64,000 nt of DNA from Straminergon stramineum (Eukaryota; Streptophyta; Bryopsida; Hypnales; Calliergonaceae). The notes beneath the pieces are model-generated. The model saw only the letters and a list, made by a program, of their open reading frames with translations. It did no database searches and had not been told where the DNA came from. Where the stretch lies: positions 26,958,547 through 27,022,546 of the forward strand of contig OY987263.1 of the NCBI GenBank assembly GCA_963920665.1, written 5' to 3'. Made by a program: the position numbers and the translations under genes. Positions 37,733-49,860 of the stretch are shown piece after piece (the first letter of the stretch is position 1; each line of letters starts with the position of its first letter).

Positions 37733-38189
37733 AGGTATGGGAAGTCCAATTCTACATGCAATATTAATGGTATTTGGGGATATTTTTTATCATAAATTTT
37801 TTTTTGTGTATTTGACATGGTAGGTGTACAAATGGAGGTATGCAATAGTGACCAAAGATTGTAATTTTTTTGAGCTAGATTTTACGACACATGGCACTTA
37901 CAATTGGATCATTGTTGTACCTAGTACACATCTCAAAAGCTACAAAATCGTCATGCTTTTTCTATGTATAGTCTTATGAGTGTGAAATATTGTTATTAAA
38001 CTTGGTTTTTTTGTTTTGATGTATAAATAGGGATTAAATTGCTCATGATTTTAGAAGTAAGTGGTAATGTGAGCTTATATGTTAATTGATTCAAGGAATT
38101 ATTATGGAATTTCAAGAATAGCTTTGAGCATTTAGTTGGTGTAGATTCAAAGGGTTGCTTGAAGTCGGCTGAAGTAAATAGCTAAATGT
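37733..38189. other. AT-rich spacer
   Basis: Nothing recognised except a CT run at 38198-38214 just beyond it. Confidence 0.4.
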
Positions 38190-38197
38190 TGCTCATT

Positions 38198-39190
38198 TCT
38201 CTCTCTCTCTCTCTTGCTTGTAGCTTAAAGTGACATTTGTGATAGTCTTTTGAGTGTTTATAGCTTATAGTAGTATATTTGTTTTTCTATGTTTTGAGGA
38301 ATAAAGCTTTAAACATTTATTTCTATTTGTTGTATAAAACCTAGTGATTGGATAGTTGATTGTTGTGTGGATTTTTGTGAGAGAAATTATTGATCATTTT
38401 TGTTGCTATAAGCGTATGCATGGTGATGACTTTGATTAATTTGTTATAAGAATTTGTATACTAAGCTTTCAACATTGTGTATGTTAGATGTGCTTAAAGC
38501 AATGTTATGTGTGGTGTATGCATTTAAAGTGAATGTTTTGTGTCTTGTGGATGAGCTTAAAGCCATATGGTTGGAGATGTTTTGTGGCTTAAAACTAGTT
38601 GTACTCATATATGAATGAATATTGAAGGAGTGAAGAGTTTGTAATCTTTAAGCAAATTTCAATGATAGGGTATGTTGGTGAAATTGTGAGTGTATCTAAG
38701 GATTGGATAATAGAGCTCTAAGTTGTAGCTAAAAGTTGTGTCAATGTTATGTAATGAAGTCCATATAATTGTGAAGTATATGAATGAGTACTAGTAATTG
38801 GTGAAACCTTGTGGTGGTGAATGCTTTAAGAGACTATATTATTGAATGGTATAATTAATCTTGAAATGACTGTTCTAAAAAATATTTTTTGAAGGAATAT
38901 GGATGTCTAAGTTGTGTCAAGCTTAAAGCAATTATTTAAGTTGGATGTCTATTGTCCTAAGCAAGATAAGTGATAGACACTATAAACAATAGTGAGGTTG
39001 TCATGCTTTAAACAAATGCAGATTGCTAGAATTGGATGTACTAAAAGTGTTTGTGGAGTGAATTTAAGTGACGCTTTAAGCAATTATTGTGAGCCTATAT
39101 TTAAGCAAATGAAATATGAAATGACTACTATTGTGCTTTAAGCTACATGTTATATTTTCCTTTGCCATAAGCATGCTTATTTTCTTAGCC
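38198..39190. repeat. Stretch with recurring GCTTAAAG / CTTTAAGC words
   Basis: After a CT microsatellite, the words GCTTAAAG, GCTTTAAG and close variants recur about fifteen times in both orientations over about 1 kb, often followed by CAATTATT or CAATGTTATG. The plus strand is G/T-rich and C-poor. There is no open frame of note. The origin is unclear: a decayed satellite, or the remains of a transcribed unit. Confidence 0.4.
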
Positions 39191-42100
39191 AACACACTGG
39201 AACAAGACAGTGACTACATGCTTATATTATTGCATCCAATTGTATTTGACAGAAGCTAGGAATAGGATAAATGAGTGATCTTGATTCCTAAAACCAATGG
39301 GTTATCATAACTACATTTTCCATTAGAATCAAAACTACAAGGCATATCTATTTAAGAGGTGACTTTAGACACAAATCAAAGGACTTATTGACCTTCCTTC
39401 TTATCGAATCTTTAGTTGTGTAGCCCTAGAGTTTTGCAATTGCTAGATAGGCTAAAATTGCAATTGTAGCTGTCATATTTGGGCATAATAAGGTATTGAA
39501 GTTAGAATGACATCCAAATGAAAGATATTATATACACCGGCTATTCCAAATTGATCTTCTAGTTTCCATTTCGTTTGTGTCCTAAAATGATCTTGTTGTG
39601 ATGTAAGAGGAAAGGCCCATAAATTGAATTCTTCAAACTCTTTTTTAGAATGTCAAGAGAAACAATGTCAAAAGTGAGATGCTTTTACAATAAGAACTTG
39701 GTGGTTATGGGTAGTGCAAAGCAATTTCCTTTGAATCTCTAGTTGACTTGATTGTCTTTTTTTAGAATGCGTCTATTGTCCTTTTCAATACTCCTTTATG
39801 TGATTGTTTTGACATCCACAGGGATCCAATTTGATTTGTTTTGGCATCCATAGGAGCAGTGTCGTGGAACTATAGATAATACAGGAACAATAAAGAAGCA
39901 ATGTAAGCAATGTGGGAAGGATGCCAAAGTGGCCACTAGTACTCCTTCCAAATACCCTCAAAATTCTTCTTTTAAATACTTAAAAATGAAACTTTGAAAA
40001 CTAAACCAAAACTCAAAATTTTAGGACAATAGGAGTGCATTGAGCTCTACTTGTATCTTGAAATGGGTTTAAATAATGTTATTTTCAATCTTAATTTGAA
40101 ATATTTTGTTGAACTAGAAGATTATTTTGCAATTGATGGAGTATTGAATTATCATTCTAATGATATATATCTTTTCATGTTTTAGGATGTAATTATTATT
40201 CTAATAATCAAATATAATATTTTATATATGTTCACTATAGACCTTCAATGGTTAAAAGGATTTTAAAGTATAATTCCATTGAAGATAAATATTTCCTTTA
40301 GGATAAGATTTAATTCTCTCAAAAGAAGAAATCCAATCTCATACGTAGAGACAACTACAAATGCCATTTTTTTCTATTGTGACTAATTTCTATTATAAGA
40401 TAAATCAATTCTTATATATTTGAATTAGTAAATGTAAAGAGATTTTAGTGCACAAAAGAATGCCATATACAAAAATTATAGTAATTAGCATTAATTTACA
40501 AGAGACAACAAGGTATTCTTAATGATTCCTCTTGTTCCAACTATTATGCAAAATTTGGTTTAAATACTTATATTTGAAATCAAATTACTGCATAAGGAAA
40601 ATTGTATGGTAATGTCCACCATTTTTCCAAAAATTAGTGAACTTTGTGTACATTGTACATTTATTTTTACATTTATAAATTTATAAAGACCTTATAGCTC
40701 AAAATTTCACCAACAAAACTCATTTTTTTGAAATTCAAGGCACATGTCCGCAACTAGACTTATAGTGTCTTGAAAGAATCTAATGTATTTTGTGAGAAAA
40801 TTATCCCAAATTTTATGAAACTTTTGGAGACAATAACATAAGATTAACATTCCAAAACCATCTAAAATTAATTTTTTATAATAAGATTAATTTTCTCCAT
40901 TCAACTATAATCTTTTGAAAACCTCAAAATTGCTCATTTAGTGCATAAGGATATTCAAAATAGTTGACCCACAAGATGAAAAATTGCGTCAATTGTCACA
41001 ATGCTACAATCTTGGTGTGAACAACAAGAGCTACTTTTATACTTTATATTACATTTGTAAATATGTAAATATGTGTCAAATTTGATATCTTCAAAATTGC
41101 TTTGTTCAACATATTCTAACAACTTGATGCAGTAATAAGCATTTTTCACCAGCCTTACACCACTAGTGTTTTAGCATTGGTAACCAATCTCTACTTCAAA
41201 CTATTCCGTCTTTTGTACCACTGATAATGTAGTGTTGTCCAATTTTTTATCTGCCAGTCAACTAGTTCTATCAACCGATGATTTCAGATTTAATCATTTG
41301 GCATACATAAATAGAACTTAAAGTTCGGTGCTCCACAAAAAATCAAAATCACTCATTGGAGGTCAAATTATTGTACCAAACCTATTCTTTTTGTACAAAA
41401 TTCCAAGGATGGACATTTGCATTTTGTCACATAGAAGGATTCCTAATCATTCATCAACCAATTTTCAGCCTCAACAACTTTACAAGTTTTAGGCTAAGCC
41501 CCTACACCTTGTATTCGTGATGACCTCTCTAGAAGCTAATAAACCAGGGCACAAGGAATACACAAAAATATAATTAAGGCCATGGCTTATGGCCATAGTT
41601 AAGCTCTAGGCATCACCCTCAATCATATTTTCTAGGACCTCAACGTGAATAACTTTGAGAATGTGTTCTCTATGTTCAAGGAACAAATGCTTCAATCATA
41701 ACAAACATAATGAGTACAGGAAGCCATTTTTTTATTTAAGTTTCAAGAAAAAGAGCCATTTTTTAGAGTTTTTGCTCTTTATTTTTTGTACTCTTTTTTA
41801 CTCTGGGGATTTTATGAAAGTAGATTTGCATACTATGGACAAATGTAGGGAGGTTTTCAATATTACAATTGGTTTTGGAAGAAGGGGCAAAAGATCTTCG
41901 CCTTTGACCCTATGTTTATTCATGCGATGTCCAAAGAATACATGCTAACATGTGCTGGAATCTCCTTTCAATGGCCAACAAGATTTAACAAAAATTCAAT
42001 CAACATAACAAAAGGAACCGTGCACATGCTTTAAGGTGTACATACCTTAAGAGTTTCCAGTCGGACGGAGACCTCTCTTCCCCTAGGTGCAGTAAATTCT

Positions 42101-42237
42101 TGAATATTTCTTAGCAATTCACAAAAGCATACCGCTGTTCATCCTGGAATATAGACGGCACCCTTCCAGCAGCAAGCTTCAGGACCTGCATATTTGCGTT
42201 CATATCTGACTAAAATCTGATATATATATATATACGA
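39191..42237. other. AT-rich spacer downstream of the PS synthase gene
   Basis: Includes a fragment of the copy-G family at about 41330-41460 (GAGGTCAAATTATTGTACCA). The last 200-300 bases before 42238 are likely the 3' untranslated region of the minus-strand gene, with a TA run at 42221-42234 just after its stop. Frame 41655-41948 plus is not supported. Confidence 0.4.
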
Positions 42238-45200
42238 CTACATGAATTTCTTTGAGTCCACTTCTTCGGCCTCTTTAATGTCCCGCCTATGATCAAAATA
42301 CAGCTTGATTGTCCAGGAGGACAAAAACAAGACAAGAGCAGTGGACACTGTTGTCCAGAACCAGAATACAAAACCTGGCATTGGCTTGGGATAGAGGCCT
42401 GGATGCACACGACAGTATTATAAGTATGTACCACGACTTCAATAATAAAAACTCTCCAAGACAATTACCTTGATGTCCGCGTCATTTAGCAGGACTGGGA
42501 AGTGGGAACACAGAGATATAATAGTAGACATAAATAGTCTAACAAGTGTGAGCAATCCAGGTCAAGGTCAAGAAATATTCAAACACTAGAGAGCTCACCT
42601 CGACCAAATTTTATACAGATGAGAGTCTCCACAATTGCAATTGCTATAGCCAGCCAGCAGAACCCCCCCAGCTTCTTAATTGGCTTCCTGAGGTTTTGCA
42701 AATAGAGGACCCAACACATGAGAAATAATTATTTGAAAATCCATCTCATTCATAATATTTAATCTCACAAAAAACCACATAGATCATATAGCAAAAACTG
42801 CAAAACAAGAAAATAACTTCATATACAAAATATAGGTAGTCATGGACACTCCTAAGCAATGAAGAGCAAGGATCATGACAGCTCACCTTGTTTGCAGAAA
42901 AGTGTTGAACTCTCGGATTGCAGGATTTGCAATTAGCCACCAAACTATCAACCGATACGTGTTGAGTGGGTTCAAAGGTGGTATCCACAGGCAGTACTTG
43001 ATGAAAAATGCATTCACCTCAACCATGAGCACAATAAGTAAAAAGACGAGAACTTGCACGAACCGGAGAGGACCCTGCAATGGGTTCCACTCGTCTTTGT
43101 CCCAATAGGCTGGAGTAAATTGCCCAAGAGATCTTTTAACCTGTAAGCTCCAACGTCACCAAAGTTTCAATATTTGCACCATGCTTTCTACAAATATAGC
43201 TGCTATGTTTTTAGAAAAAACAACTAGAATTAGAATAAATAAATGTTCCTGCCAGAAATATGCAATGTAAATTATAATCCAGAAGTAGAGAACCGACCCT
43301 GAAGAGGTATTCTAGAAATTCTAGCCACCCTACAATTATCAGATTTTATGTTATAAACTTCTTTACAGGGCAGAGTTTAACGCCTCTAGGTTGACAGGGA
43401 CATGGATTTCTACCCAAAGAATCTTAGTCGAAGGTTTTGGTGTCAAAGCCGCACGTAAAACTATTGACGAACAACAAAGTAGGTTCTATCCAGCACAGAC
43501 AGTTCCTCAAAGTCTGTGCCAGGTAAAGGGAAACAGGGACATACGAACTTTGTCGTGCAGATACATAATACACGTAAAATGATATGAGAAGGAAAGAGAA
43601 ATGCCTACCTTGCCGAGAATAGACTTTTGTCGACTCAGACCAACCCAAGCATATGTCTTTCCATCAAAATATTTCACTGTCTTCATTCCAGCCCAAATTC
43701 CTGTAAATTTAGAAATCATATTGTCATTATATTGACCTCTGCTACAAAACATATATTAATGAATACTTTAAACAACAAGCGAAATGCAAACTGAAAATTG
43801 CATCTAATTTCAGAAGACAGAAAAGGCATACCAATCCAGTTGCAGAGGAAAACATCAAGAATGATACTATCCCACCAACACTCGTTGAAGTTCGGCAGCA
43901 TATGGTTGAAAGTTACCTGTAAATTGTCAGAAATTTCTTCCAGTCATTTCATACGACGTCCAGTATCGAGCATTCCTATCCTAGTAAATGGCAATAAAAT
44001 TCTTCTACTTGTTGATAAAACATTCATCTCTCATAAAGATAAAGTAATGGTTCTCATGCTAATAAAATAGAATGTCTAAACAACATCAGCATCGCAGTCT
44101 TTCCTAAACTATCAACATGGTGATAGTGACGAAGGGTGCAAGAAAAGGTATACCTCTGCCATCTCGAATCCAATAGACAGCACCCACAGGAGAGGTAGAT
44201 TACGAACCATTATGGCCTTCCCCCACCACCCTAATGTGTGTGCTATCACAAACTCATCAAACAAGGTATTCTGCAAAGCAAAGATGAAGAATAAATCTTG
44301 TTAACAAACCAAAAATGTCATGTCCATCACACGAAATGAACTTCTAATTTGACTGTGAAGTCCATCCATAAAAAGCACTGATGTCTGTAGTAGAATTTAT
44401 AACAATAGAAATGAACAATCCGCGCTAATATTTTTTTACAGCTCGAGGATTACCACATAGCAGACTTAAATGAAGACGACTTGTGGGTTCTCACATAAAT
44501 ATTGGAAAACTTGTTGGATTTCTCTGGGGTATACACTCGACAATCTGCTCCATAAGATCTTTCATACAACTCTGGAAGCAACACAGATAACGTGATTGAA
44601 GTTCTGTTAGAAATCTGCGTAATCGCTCTTTGCGGGCTAGCAATGGTGAGACCAGGTTGAACAGAACAATTCAACGGAAATGTATTCCAAGCCGACGTAC
44701 AAGAGAATTAGCCAGTCAAACCGTCAAATCTTGTCAATCCTTCCTTGGAAGCTTCTCAGCTAGCACCAAAAACCAGTACTAAAGCAGACACATGTATAAA
44801 TATCCTTCCAAGCAAATAGTAAGTAACATAAGAGCCCTTCTGAACAAACTAATACACAATAAAAATGTAAGGAATAAAAGGAGTATAAAGATTAGTACCA
44901 ACACCAAGGTCAGGATGCAGATGCTTCAGAAATTGTCGTGCATCATCCCGCTTCTGGATCACAGATAAATAAACTGCTGAATAAAATCTCAAATAGCTCA
45001 TCTCCAATCAAACGAGGAATGTATAAGCATAGCCGAGGTGATGAATTCTCAAATACTGGTAGCATCGCAAATCCCCAATTGAAACATTAGCAACCTAACC
45101 ACGATATCCAGATAAACCACATGAAGACAGTGCTGATAAGCAAAAGATAAACCATAACTTTGAAGGTGCAGAGAACTCTAATGAATGGACAGACAACCGC

Positions 45201-46909
45201 TGTTCAGCATCTATTATACATTAGCTGCACTTGTAGATGTACCCAAAGTTAAATATACGGTAATATTGAGTATGTACTGAATAGCAGACCTGAAAGAGCA
45301 GAAAAGTGAGGAAGACAAGATAGACTACTGCTATCCCATGAATGAATCGCCAAAATGCAGGGTGCGGTCTTATCAGAATCCTGAGTAGGAAAAAAAACGA
45401 AAGCCAATGATGACATGCATCAAAAGATAACCAACAGTTTCATCTTGCCACGATCAAGTCTAAAGGTTGCTACCATACGACCTCAAAATGCCGTAAGGTT
45501 TTCAGTAATTTCTTGCTTACGTGGATGGGGCTTGCAGTAAACAGTATCCCAAGAAAACCGCGATTGTCGCCAAAATACCCCTGCACACATAGTACCCATT
45601 AAAATCGCTTTGACACTCACAAAGTACCGTCTTCTGGTTTTCTTCCGCGTAACAAGTATCTCGACTAAATCAACAAAACTTGTCTAGTTAGGCTTCAACT
45701 TAAACACAAAGAAGTCAAGTAATTACCGTTTCGTGTTAGTGACTGTATCTAAATCATTCTCTTCGGACTGAAGGGCACCGCTTGCCCACCTGCATGTTCA
45801 GCACAACACATGTAGATTTAGGTAGTGTTCATTCTTTCACAAATGCAATCACAACAAAGGAAAAACAGAAAAAGCCTCGGGCAAACAGATGTCTACATGA
45901 AATTATCAACATTCCACCCGTGTCAACCAAACACTAGTAACACATTTGCCCTATGTGTCCAAATGGCCAGAGGTGGCCGCTTCCACATCTATAGGCATTG
46001 AAACAAATCACTTAGAAAGCTTCGAGGACAGTAACAAAATGAACCCATAAAAAGAATAAATCATACCCAACATACTTGAACAATAGAAATATGTTCTGAA
46101 CGTTACTATGATCCACTGTTACTACAGTCCAAAGTGAATTTTCCATTTTTAGCTTAGGCACTCAGGGATTAAGATGGAATAGCAACTCAGCTTGATAAAC
46201 ATGCAAGGTAGAGGTACCTAATTGCAACGCTACCTGAATGCGACCAATCAAAATTCTGCACTATGAGTACATATTGATTTACAGAATGTACACCACCTCA
46301 ACACCAGTGCGCATATCAGGTTCAGGTAATCTACCAATGAATTTATAACCCTTAGAACGTTAGCATTCAGCATGCTATCCAAGCATGCATTCTCTAGTGC
46401 ATAGAAATCCAGTACGCTAACGAGAATATAAAAAAAATATCTCCCTTCTACTAATAGTAACTATGGCCAGCGCTTAAATTGGCGTACTTTTGGTGCGATT
46501 AACTTAAAGCCAGATTCTCAGAGAATCCAAGCAAACGACAACAGAATAGGAAAATTGAACGAGGTTTCTGCCACAACAGGGCAGTGAATACTTGGGAAAC
46601 GACAGCAAATGTCTTTCCATCGACAAAAGCAGAGCAGAGTACGTACACAAGAAGGCAAGCTCCAAAAATAAGAACCGTGACGGTGTGGGGCTTGTAAAAC
46701 CAAGCTGTCCAGGGATCCAGGTCTTTCATGATACTCCCCGCCTTGGTTTCACTGTCCTCTCGCTCAAGAATCTTGTTCCCAACCCCGTCACTTCCATCTC
46801 CGTCCCTCAAAGCATCGACCCTCCCGTCATCGTCTTCCAAGGGAGGATTCTTGAAGCGGCCACCACCGCTGGAATCCTTAGCCTCGGAGAAGCTGATTTC
46901 TCTCCCCAT
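42238..46909 (-). CDS. PSS1: Phosphatidylserine synthase, base-exchange type (PSS1-like)
   Basis: Twelve coding exons with GT-AG borders and continuous phase: 46909-46647, 45789-45727, 45580-45521, 45380-45290, 44953-44899, 44571-44495, 44270-44154, 43916-43832, 43700-43609, 43140-42887, 42687-42599 and 42398-42238. They encode 468 residues. The enzyme exchanges the head group of phosphatidylethanolamine or phosphatidylcholine for serine in the ER membrane. Plant PSS1 landmarks are all present: DPWTAW (65-70), a hydrophobic first segment, [17 protein letters not shown] (183-189), [27 protein letters not shown] (247-258), [29 protein letters not shown] and LWWLIA. Several hydrophobic segments fit a multi-pass protein. 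The N-terminal 60 residues are polar and variable. The first donor (GT-GTACGT at 46646) was chosen because it alone keeps phase; the ORF running past it is an artefact. Confidence 0.95.
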
Positions 46910-47900
46910 CGCAATCTTGCGAAAGATTCAACGATGCTCTGTTTCGGCGAAGTTACAGCGCATGATCATTCCTATCCCTATTTCCAGTGAACAACTCAAA
47001 TTTAAGTAATGCTACACCAAATCATTGTCTAGTATTTGTGCACAAATACTAGAAATAATGTAGACCGTAGAGCTCCTCAACTCTAAATTATTGATAGAGA
47101 TATAATGCAGAAGAAACGAAAATGACAATGAACAAATGACATCCACGTTCAAAACAGTCGAAAAATTTAACACTTTCTGAGATTTTTTTATCTAAAAAGA
47201 TTAAAAAACAAAAGTTACGAATGGAGCAAGGATCAATAGTCCGTCAATGTCCTAGCTTTAACTAAACAGTCTAGAATTAATCAAATTTGAGTACGATATG
47301 TTACCGTCTCGCCGATTAATCCTTGCAAACCCTTGCTATCCGTGTTGCTGTACTTAATTCGTCCCTCGCCTACAGTCGTTTACAATAGAAAAGTGGAAAC
47401 CGATCTGCGAAACAAACAACAGAATCTTTAAGTACTTCCTTACAACAGCGTCCATGCCTCTCAGGCATACTCAGAAACCCTAATTTCAGGCAAACACGTA
47501 AAACCTCCACAGACGTCATGAACCTTGTGAAAACAAGGTAAAACCCATTACAAACCCAATTGCTAAAAGCGCTGAAAACATCAGAAAATCGTAAGAATTT
47601 GTGGAGGAAGACTCGCAGCTAACTTAGCTCGACTCTAGTTAAGTGCAAAGCTCGCATTGCATTTAAGAAAAAAAATTAAACATACAAGTAGAGAAAATTT
47701 AACAGCACCTCCTGAAGAATCGAGTTCCGATCGGCTACTGAAGTGCACAATGCGCGTCTATACTTGCAAAGAATTACTGGATTCCGCAAGGAAATGTCCG
47801 CATTATTGCCAAAGCAAAATACAAAATCAGAGGAACTGAACGCAAAGTTGAGAATCGTCTGTAGGAGAGAAATCGGTAGTGCCGTCCTTCTTTCTTAGAC
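46910..47900 (-). promoter_or_regulatory. Leader and promoter region of the PS synthase gene
   Basis: A leader intron is likely: donor ACG-GTAACAT at about 47304, acceptor near 46990 (AAATAG). A short upstream frame lies at 46969-46928 (minus, ATG to TGA, 13 codons), ending 18 bases before the main ATG. The GC content rises again near 47880-47960, where transcription may begin. Frame 47657-47839 plus is not supported. Confidence 0.4.
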
Positions 47901-48621
47901 AGCGATAATGCATTTCGACGACGTGGCATGCCACCTCAGAAGTAGGATGCAACTCAAGGGGTCCCAAAGTACTGCCAGCGTGGCATTGGAATTATTGGAC
48001 AAGTGTGACTGTTTTCTGGCGAGAAATTGATGAAAACACATAAGAAGAATATTTTGGTAAAAATTCTGTGGATTTCAATGGATGAAATTGCCATAGTCTA
48101 ATTCTCCTACATAATATTGTTTACCAATGACATAGGGGTCCCTTTTGCATCCTTGAAAAAGGCCCTTGACAATGAATAAAATTGACTTACATAGTTTTGT
48201 AGCCAACATCAATTCTTGAATTAATTGGTAAGTCCCTCTCAAGTATCTAGCAAAGCATAACATTTTTCTTGCACAGGGAGGACTATGGCCTGATTATACA
48301 ATGTTGTGTGAAGTTACAACTCTAGTATCTTATAAAAATTTTGGAATTTAACTTAATTCACTACACATTGTTTAACTAGGTGATGGTCCACCCCACATAA
48401 CATTGTTAACTAGCCTAAACCATTCCCCTTACAGGACGGATAATCCCTCCCTATATGCATGGGAGTGAACTTAGTTATAATTTACAGAGAGTCATTGACT
48501 GGTGAAGAAGTTGGAATGCTAGTCTCATTGGTTGACTAGAAAGTTGTCAAGAGTCATTGGTTGGCTAAGAAGTTGCCATGCCCATTTACAAAGGGAACAG
48601 TTAGGATCCCCCTAGCATTGG
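47901..48621. other. Spacer with a decayed repeat also seen near 36 kb
   Basis: Minus-strand 48263-48075 and 36200-35950 give related broken peptides sharing GTYQL, so they are diverged copies of one repeat, possibly once coding. No intact gene. Confidence 0.35.
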
Positions 48622-49556
48622 TTAACCCCTACAAAACCAAGTGTTTATTCAATGTACGCAACAAATCTTAGGTAGGTTCCTACGAAGTCATTTTTGGTCA
48701 GATGTTCTTGAAAATTGGATACAATGTATAAACATGTACCTCTTTGTTGAAAAACTATTTTTCTTCTAATTGGGTGCTTGGATCAAAAGTTATGTTATCC
48801 TGAACTTTTCAAGTAGCTCAGGCAATTTAAGAATCTTTGGTGAATTTTTTGCAAAAAGCTCATCAACTTTTAAAATTTGGCATGCATGTAATTAATAAAA
48901 TAATGCATAGACTTTTCATAAAAAACAAATTTTAGTCCTCAAATCACATTCTATGAGGGAGCAATTTCAGGAAAAAACATTTCTTCTAACTTCAAGTCCT
49001 ATTATCTTGCAATCTGTAAAGTTCCAATTCTTGAAATTTTTTCCACACATTTTAAAAGTTTGTAATGAACTTTTCACAATTAGGATTCCAAATTAAAAAT
49101 TTCGTCATTGGACAAGAAACCATCATTAAATGACTAGTGTATTGCCAATTCACTTAATGTCCTTGCATTGTAAGGTGATTTAGAGTAAGCTAGACTCCAT
49201 ATTTGCTTCTAAAATTTTTCATGAGTGAACCCAACATCATGGATTTTTAAATGTTCAAAATCAACATTTTCATGTAGAGAAAAAAAAATTGTGTGAAAGG
49301 GCCCAAAGTCTATTGACCCTGTTTTGCAGGAATGAAAAAAAGTTTTTTTTCTCACTTCAAACATTATTATCTTTCAATCCACATGGTCAAATGGGCTAAA
49401 ATTTTATCCACTCTCTGATAAAAAAGTTCACTTCAATTTGGTACACTTGAAGTTTAAAAAAAGAAGTTTTAGTATTCATTTTTGAATAACATACTAAAAA
49501 GCAACAATTTTTGACAATGTCTCCTTGAAAACCCTCCTTAGTTCTTTAGGGGTTAA
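48622..49556. mobile_element. TTAA-ended element (copy F)
   Basis: Left TTAACCCCTACAAAACC, right TTCTTTAGGGGTTAA. 935 bases. The interior carries ATTATCTTGCAATCT-like blocks at about 49010 and 49370 that also occur in copies A, B and D, so these belong to one broad family. Confidence 0.6.
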
Positions 49557-49860
49557 CAATGTTGTGTATGCTAAGGAGTTATAATACCTTGCTAGATGTA
49601 TGGGAGGGACTTATTAGTTACTCTTTAAGAATTGTGGTTGGATGAAGAACCATACATGTTAATTTTGTTCACTTCAGGGTCCCCTTTTTGAGGATGTAAA
49701 AGAACTCTTTCATTAAATAATAAACAATGTTATGCATACTCAAGCTTTGAAATTTCATAGTTGCATTATAGAATTGGATCTATGGTTTTTTTTAATTTCT
49801 TAGGTTCTCTTTCCTTGTTTTTTATGTCATGTTGTGGTAATTTTTTTTGGTCTCAAATAG

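Noticed and set aside
46592..47009. Plus-strand frames of 132 and 93 codons
   Set aside because: Antisense to exon 1 of the PS synthase gene; base composition of that exon explains them.
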